From: Nannocystis sp. | GTDB lineage: Bacteria; Myxococcota_A; Polyangia; Nannocystales; Nannocystaceae | Reading direction: 5' to 3' | NCBI RefSeq assembly: GCF_016714285.1 | Contig: NZ_JADJNN010000035.1 | Location: 221,188 to 285,187, forward strand | DNA: 64,000 bases | In this document: positions 58,814 to 64,000 of the stretch, one piece after another | Layout: the number at the start of each line of letters is the position of its first letter | Position numbering within the stretch: the stretch's first letter is position 1 | The notes under the pieces: generated by a model | Databases searched by the model: none | Seen by the model: the letters and a program-made list of their open reading frames with translations, nothing else | Told to the model about the DNA's origin: nothing | Position numbers and translations under genes: made by a program

Positions 58814-60334
58814 TCGCCGGCCTCGCGGCGAAGGTCAATCGCGCGATGGACGCACGCGGACGGCCCGACGAGCTGATGGGCGGGGCCGCGATGGGCGAGG
58901 CCGTCCAGGTCGGTGATGCGCTCGTGGATCAGGCCGGTGCGACCGAGCCTCGCGCGCGAGGATATGCGGCAAGATCCGCGCCGCGCCAAATGGAACATGA
59001 CCTCAGGGACAGATCGAGCGGCGCCCTGAAACGTCATGCGGCGCGTGGGGCATCCCGTCTGGGCCGCCGCGACGAAACCGGATGCCTGGCGCTGAGCATC
59101 GCGTTACGCGGGCCGGCGTGAACCGTGATGCGGCCCGCCGAGGATGGCGTATCCGGGCGCCGGGATGAAGCGTGATCCTTGGGGCCCGGCATCGCGGGTC
59201 GCCGTGGCGGGCTGCAGCGACAGACTCGGCGTGTGGGGTGGCGGAACATGAAGCGCGAAACGAGGCGTGCAGTTTACCTTTCCCTGGCGGCAAGCTCGCG
59301 GTACGATCGCGGCGATGGATGAAGCCAGGGGCCCAAGTGGCGGATGAGTGCCTCGCGGGATGGGGTACGCTGCGGGCATCGATGGGGTCGTGAGGCGGTA
59401 CCGTGCGTACGTCGATGCCCGCCGAGATTTGGCGCTCAAATGGCGCCCCGACCCGACACAATCTGCGGCCCTGGTGGGTGAGCGGGCGGTCCATCCTGGT
59501 GGCCACTTCTCCCTCGAGGTCGGTGCCTCCGGCCTGGGCCGACTTGTGCACCTGTGGCCTGGCTGGGGCCGTCGCACAATTGGCACCGGCAGTCCAGACC
59601 AACTGCGTTCGGATGCGCTCCGCATGCTCCGCGCCGGGGGGCCCTTCGGCGGGCCCACGACCGCGCGGACAGGCGAGCGCATCGTTCAACTCACGGGGCT
59701 CCACGGTGGGGTGCGCCGACCGCTCTCGGATGGGAGCGAGGTTCGCTTGCACCACCTGGAGGAGACGTCCCTGCGCGTGCGAATCTGGCCCGACGGAAAT
59801 CGCACACGAGCCAGCGACGGGTGCCCCGGAGGATGACGGCAAGATGATCGAGGACGACGCCGAGCACATCCTCTCCTCGGCTCGACGCAAACGCCCTGGA
59901 TCTTCGCAGATTTGCATCCGCTCATTGGTGCACTGCGCGCCTCCCTATCATTTGTTGCTCTGCCCACTCAGGCAGAGCTGATCGTCGCGATCGCCGTGCA
60001 GAGCCTTGGATACGGGCACATGGTCGGGAGTTGAGGCGATATCCGGGCCCTCGATTACGTGCCCTGGCTCGAAGACCTACGGCCGGCCTGGCCCGCGAGA
60101 AAGCAAAGGCCGCGGCGGAGAAAGCCGCGAGGGAGTCCGCGCCGTCGGCGAAAGCCCCGGGAGGCGTCCGCAGCGGCGTCGACGAAGGCCGCAGCGCCGC
60201 CCCGGCGGCCGATCGGGAGAGACCCCCGCGAGGAAGCGACCGCGGACAAGCCAGGGCCCGAAGCGAAGCCCGCTGCGACGATACCGGAGGTACGCCCGGC
60301 CGGCGCGAGCGACGTGTACGTCTCGGCCGGCGCT
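58814..60334. other. Frame-broken region without a confident gene
   Basis: Several long frames overlap on both strands (for example plus 59348-59836 and minus 59003-59917), none with a family motif. A plus-strand piece near 59930-60030 (VALPTQAELIVAIAVQSLGYG) is the most protein-like. Composition is GC-rich and indels are frequent. The tandem array at 59017 is listed separately. Confidence 0.4.
59017..59201. repeat. Four degenerate 46-47 bp tandem units
   Basis: Units at 59017-59062, 59063-59109, 59110-59155 and 59156-59201 share the pattern GGCGCCGG-xTGAA-x-CGTGATGC...ATCGCG. The core AACCGTGATGC / AAGCGTGATCC is recognisable in units 3 and 4, and the spacing is constant to one base while the sequence diverges. 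Non-coding as far as I can see. Confidence 0.7.
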
Positions 60335-60681
60335 CGCAGAAGCCGTGACCCGGCACCTCGCTAACGTGGCCCCGGCGTTGCCCTCGGGCGTGCTCGGGGC
60401 AGCATTCGCGGTCGAGCTACTTCGCGCCCTCGAGGCCGCTGTGCTCAGCGACCAACCCACCTGACCGGCAAGACGATCGAGCTCTTCGCCCGCCTGCACA
60501 AGAAGGGCTTTCTCTCGTCGATTCCGGCGGACCAGGCCGGTCGGCCGCCCTTAAACTGCTCGCCGACCGCACGCCGCTCGTCCGCCGGCTCCACTACCGC
60601 CGCTGGTGCTTTGCGTTCGGCGACATTCACGAGCCTGCGTCCGTGCCGCGCGGGCGGCTCGGCGTGATCGCGGCCGAGTGA
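60335..60681 (+). pseudogene. C-terminal fragment paralogous to the 57-58.3 kb hypothetical gene
   Basis: In shifting frames: LAEAVTRHLANVAPALPSGV, AAFAVELLRALEAAVLSDQP, LTGKTIELFARLHKKGFLSS, then TPLVRRLHYRRWCFAFGD and a stop at 60681 after RGRLGVIAAE. The block LTGK..LHKKGFLSSIPADQA..LVRRLHYRRW matches ITGN..LHHRGFLPHLPSDRA..LVRRLHHRRW of the minus-strand gene. Probably a full gene whose earlier part is hidden by indels. Confidence 0.5.
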
Positions 60682-61853
60682 GCTTGCTCCCGGAAGCCGG
60701 CGCTCAGGGGCCGAAGGCGCCGAGTCGTCCCAGCCGCGTTCGCCGCGCGTCCACCGTCTCGCAGCTCGAGACCACCGCACGCGGGCGTCGGGCGCGGGGT
60801 CGCAAGCGTGCGGCAGCGGGGACACGCCCGCGGCCGGGCCGCGGCCGAACCAGGCGCGCGGTTTGCGTACGATGGCCGACCGCGGCTGATCGGCTGACCA
60901 AACTTGCCGCGGCCGAGGTGCGGAACCGCTGAACGGGCGCTCATTCTCGGTCGCATAAAATGGTGCGATTTTGGTTTGTCAGCCGCAGACGGACACCGCC
61001 GTCTTTGCCTGCCGTATTCGGCAACGTGACGATGCTGGAGCTCCCAGACGATTCGCAGGCCGATCTTGAGCGAGCTTCACTCCAACATTCCGCGCTGAAA
61101 TGCGCAACGAGTCCACCTTTTCGTCTCCCAGGTTGCCCTTCGTTATGACCTCGGTTTGCCCTTCGTTATGACCTCGGTTTGCCCTCGTGATGACCTCGGT
61201 TGCCCTCGTGATGACCTCGGTTGCCCTCGTGATGACCCTCGGTTGCCTCGTGATGACCTCGGTTGACCCTTGGTCGCCCCTGGCCGTCTTCCCGAATCAT
61301 CGTCCGGCACCTGGCGTGGCTCACGATCCGCCTGCTGTGCCGTCATGGCTGCGGATTGGCGGACCGCCTGCTCGTGCTGGACGGGACCTTGCATCGGCGA
61401 TGATGACGGTCCTCGGCGGCCAGCTCCTCAGGGCGCACCTGGACGTGCAGTGGCGTGTGATCTCCAGATCGGCACCCGGGCGCGGCTACGAGCCCGGCCT
61501 GCCGGGACAACCCAAAGTGGCCGTCGCCGCCTTCGGCCATCGCCGGCCTCTTGCCGCGAATCCCGGGCTGGCCCGCGCGAGCGTCAGCCCGCACGCCTCG
61601 GAAACTTCTTGCCCGCGTGGTCCGCATCTGTGAACGTGCGGCTGTGAGCGGATCCAGCAGCAGCGCCGACGACGACGCGAAGAGGCCTGACCAGCACCCC
61701 GTCGCGCCCGTGGCTCACGACCTCGACCTGCTCGACTTGCCCGAGGACGGCGCCGGGCGGTGGTTGTGACCGACCCCGACCAGCCGGAGGGCACGGACCT
61801 CGGCCAGGTGCTTCGCGCGCATCCCTTTTGCGCGATCGTGATAGCGTCCGCCC
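60682..61853. other. Poorly resolved stretch upstream of norB
   Basis: No confident gene. Short frames on both strands lack motifs; a plus-strand frame (61551-61769) ending DLDLLDLPEDGAGRWL may be the tail of a real protein. It contains the 21-base repeat array at 61133 and the presumed norB promoter. Confidence 0.35.
61133..61264. repeat. Six tandem copies of a 20-23 bp unit
   Basis: TTGCCCTCGTGATGACCTCGG and close variants (TTGCCCTTCGTTATGACCTCGG in the first two copies) follow each other without spacers. The length varies by one base between copies, mostly in T or C runs, so a 21-base unit with sequencing slips is likely. It lies about 600 bases before norB. Confidence 0.85.
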
Positions 61854-64000
61854 ATGCAATCGCAACGACGAGCACGGGTGATCTCCCGCGGATGGGTGCA
61901 GGCGGTGCTGCTTGTGGCCCTGTTCGGCCTCGGTGCTCGGCTTCATCGCCTCGCACCTACCAGGCTGAGCCGCCGATCCTGAGCGCGTGACTCCGCCCAC
62001 CGGCGAGTCTCGCTTCACCGGCGAGGATTGAACCGTCCGGGTCGGCAGGGAGGTGTTCCTGCGCAATGGCATCATGCACATTGGTTTGATTTCGCCACGG
62101 CGCCTACCTCGGCCCCGACTTCACCGCCGATTACCTCCACCAGCGGGGCCCTTCGATGTCGAAGCAGCATGCTAGCGGCGGACGCCCACCGGCTCACGGT
62201 CGCCGACTTTCACCAATCGCTACGATGCGAGCACTGCACCTTCGCGGAATACTCGGCATTGACCATGCCCGTCGCCAGCTCGAGCGCACTATCACCAATT
62301 CTCGCTTTGACCTGGCAGGCAGTGGCTGCGGCCGGTGCGATCGCTGACCCGGAGGGACACCCGGTGCCTGGACTGCGTACTTCTGCCTGAGGCGCGGACG
62401 GCGACCGCCGCCGGCCCGGCCAGCAAATTCACTCGTACACCATTGACGGCTGCCCTGGAGGCGCAGTCGACAACGGCCCGACGGCCGACATCATTGTCTG
62501 AGCGTTCTGCTGGTCGCCCTGCTGGCCGGGATCGGCGCCGCTGGCCGCGTTTGGCAGCTGGGACTGGCTCGGATATTGGCACGGCCGCGAGAGCGCTGCA
62601 AGCCGTCCTTTCAGGCGCCTGACAGCGGTCGCCCTGACCCTCGCAGAAGGCCACCGCCGGGTTCTTCTTCATCATGGCAACGATGTTCCTGCTCCAGGCC
62701 GTGTGCTCGCACCCTGACCCAGCATTACCGCACCGAGCTCGGCGGGCAGCTTAGATCCGCGTCGATCATCTGCTGCCTTACAATGTCGCCCGCACCTGGC
62801 ACGTCCAGCTCCCAATCTTCTGGGTCGTGACTCCGTTCCCTGGTCATGGCATCTTCCTGGCGCTGATGATCGCCGCCCAGCCGCGCGAGCCGCGCGGCCA
62901 GCACGCGCTCACCTACCTGCGCTCGGCGCCCTCGCGTGGTCGTCGGCGGCAGCCTGCCTGGCGAGCCGGGCCGGGATCCACGGTGGTTCGGCGACCTGTA
63001 TTGTGGTCTGGCATGCAAGGCTTCGAGCACCTCGACCTTTCGGCCGCTTCTGGCAGGTCCTGCTGACCGGCGGGATGTTCTTCTGTCGCCATCCTGTGGC
63101 GCACCATGCGTCAGCGGCTCGCCGTCGAGCACCATGCCGGCCCATGCGCCGTGGTTCTTCTTCGCCGTCTTGGCTCCATGGCCCGGTACGTTACCGTCGG
63201 CCTGCTGGCTCACCCGCGCGCCAGCTTCGTCGCGTCGCCGACTTCGCGCTTCATCGTCGGCGAACTTGTGGGTCGAGGACTTCGAGCTGTTCACCACGGT
63301 GATGGTTTCGCCAGCATGTTCGTCCTGCTCGGCGTGGTCCGCGAGCGCATCGCGCTGACCGTCATCTTCGTCGACATTGTGTTGCACAGCGCCGGCGGCG
63401 TGATTTGGCACCGCGCACCACCTGTACTTCAACGGCGAGCCGGTTGAGGTGCTCGCGCTCGGCGCCTTCTTCTCGGCCCTGGAGGTCATCCTGCTGACGC
63501 TGCTGACCGCCGAGGCGGAGCTTTTGCAACCTGGCGCCCAGCAGGAGGCCCGCTCGGACTTCCACCCCCTTCCCGCACGCAGTGGGGTGCCGGCGTTCCG
63601 GGTCGCCGTCGGCTTCGGGAACTTCGTCGGCGCCGGCATCTTCGGCTTCCTCGTCAACCTGCCGATCGTCTCCTACTACGAGATCGGCATCCGCGCTGAC
63701 GCCAACCACGCCCACGCCGCCGCGATGATGGGCGTACGGCATGCTTGCGGTCGGCTTCATGCCAAACTTGCCTGCGCTACCTGGCGTGCCCGAGGCGCGC
63801 TGGTCCGACCGCATGGCGAAGATCAGCTGTGGTCGTTTCAACCTGGCCTGCGGGATGGCCTGGTCACTCCCTGCTGCCGCTCGGCATCCTTCAGCCTACC
63901 ACTCGGTCAGCGCCGGTTATCATGCGGCCCGCGCTTCGAGTTTATCACCTCGATCTCTGATTTGCGGATCGAGGTCGTGCGGCTGCCCGGCGACCTGCTC
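61854..64000 (+). pseudogene. norB: Quinol-type nitric oxide reductase NorB, frame-broken and cut by the window end
   Basis: ATG 61854 gives MQSQRRARVISRGWVQAVLL, the start of single-subunit qNorB. Fragments in shifting frames follow the family in order: TYQAEPPIL, NGIMH, AYLGPDFTADYLH, a FFFIMATMFLLQ helix, TWHVQLPIFWV (haem-ligand His), PREPRGQHALTYL, LGRFWQVLLTGGMFF, VLLGVVRERIALTVIFVDIV, GTAHHLYFNGEPVEVLALGA (metal-ligand His pair), FVGAGIFGFLVNLPIVSYYE and ANHAHAAAMMG, ending VRLPGDLL at 64000. The enzyme reduces NO to N2O with quinol. More than ten shifts are needed. It fits the norR at 24 kb. Sequencing error is more likely than decay, since the residues remain conserved. Confidence 0.75.

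Noticed and set aside
59017..59201. CRISPR repeat-spacer units
   Set aside because: Units are tandem and diverged along their full length, with no constant repeat and unique spacers, and there are no cas genes.
58814..60334. Gene calls on the long overlapping frames 59003-59917 (-) and 59348-59836 (+)
   Set aside because: Neither has a recognisable motif, start signal or consistent codon pattern, and the region has many indels.

Overview
The window reads as a high-GC genome of a myxobacterium, most likely of the Nannocystis/Plesiocystis side of the group. The grounds are an ADYC-domain lipoprotein with LNG repeats, a MYXO-CTERM-type C terminus, several secreted proteins with Ser/Thr/Gly/Glu linkers after a lipobox, a STAND-ATPase/formylglycine-generating-enzyme fusion and a tandem Ser/Thr kinase. 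This assignment is inference from protein architecture; no rRNA is present and I see no tRNA.

Layout. 1-9.2 kb: surface and signalling genes (STAND-FGE protein, ADYC lipoprotein, copper monooxygenase-like cytochrome lipoprotein, two Cys-rich or MYXO-CTERM proteins, VWA lipoprotein). 9.2-14.0 kb: a large minus-strand gene joining a SIR2-like NADase domain, a P-loop (STAND-type) NTPase and about 16 near-identical 46-residue TPRs; this is a candidate antiphage gene. Its 5' flank (14.0-14.7 kb) carries nested palindromes. 14.7-24 kb: DEAD-box helicase, radical SAM/SPASM enzyme, aquaporin, secreted proteins and a broken DUF1259 gene, nearly all interrupted by single-base shifts. 24.2-44.8 kb: an almost error-free nitrogen-oxide and molybdenum region. 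It contains norR divergent from a scdA/ytfE-hemerythrin pair with a near-consensus sigma-54 promoter, an outer-membrane porin, a nap gene set (napA plus two NapG/NapH pairs, a NapF-like protein, a NosR/NapH-like membrane protein and a dihaem cytochrome), a thioredoxin lipoprotein, a MoeA-MobB fusion, a CBS protein and MoaA. 45.3-48.8 kb: a second molybdopterin operon (moaE-MOSC fusion, moaD, mobA, moaC, moeA) with tight ATGA overlaps and a different style, possibly acquired. 49-50.5 kb: a mosaic of gene fragments. 50.7-58.8 kb: tandem kinase operon and lipoproteins. 58.8-64 kb: badly frame-broken sequence with two short repeat arrays, ending in a quinol-type nitric oxide reductase (norB) that runs off the window.

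How it fits together: nitrate is reduced in the periplasm by NapA, fed from quinol through NapG/NapH-type iron-sulphur proteins rather than NapB/NapC. The enzyme's cofactor needs the Moa/Moe/Mob genes. Nitric oxide is sensed by NorR, which should switch on the ScdA/hemerythrin repair genes and probably norB.

Caution on data quality: single-base frameshifts, many in homopolymers, are dense at 9-24 kb and 56-64 kb and almost absent from 24 to 49 kb. In the TPR array three 1-base deficits account exactly for the repeat phase. I therefore read most broken frames as sequencing errors rather than pseudogenes, but the sequence alone cannot settle it.
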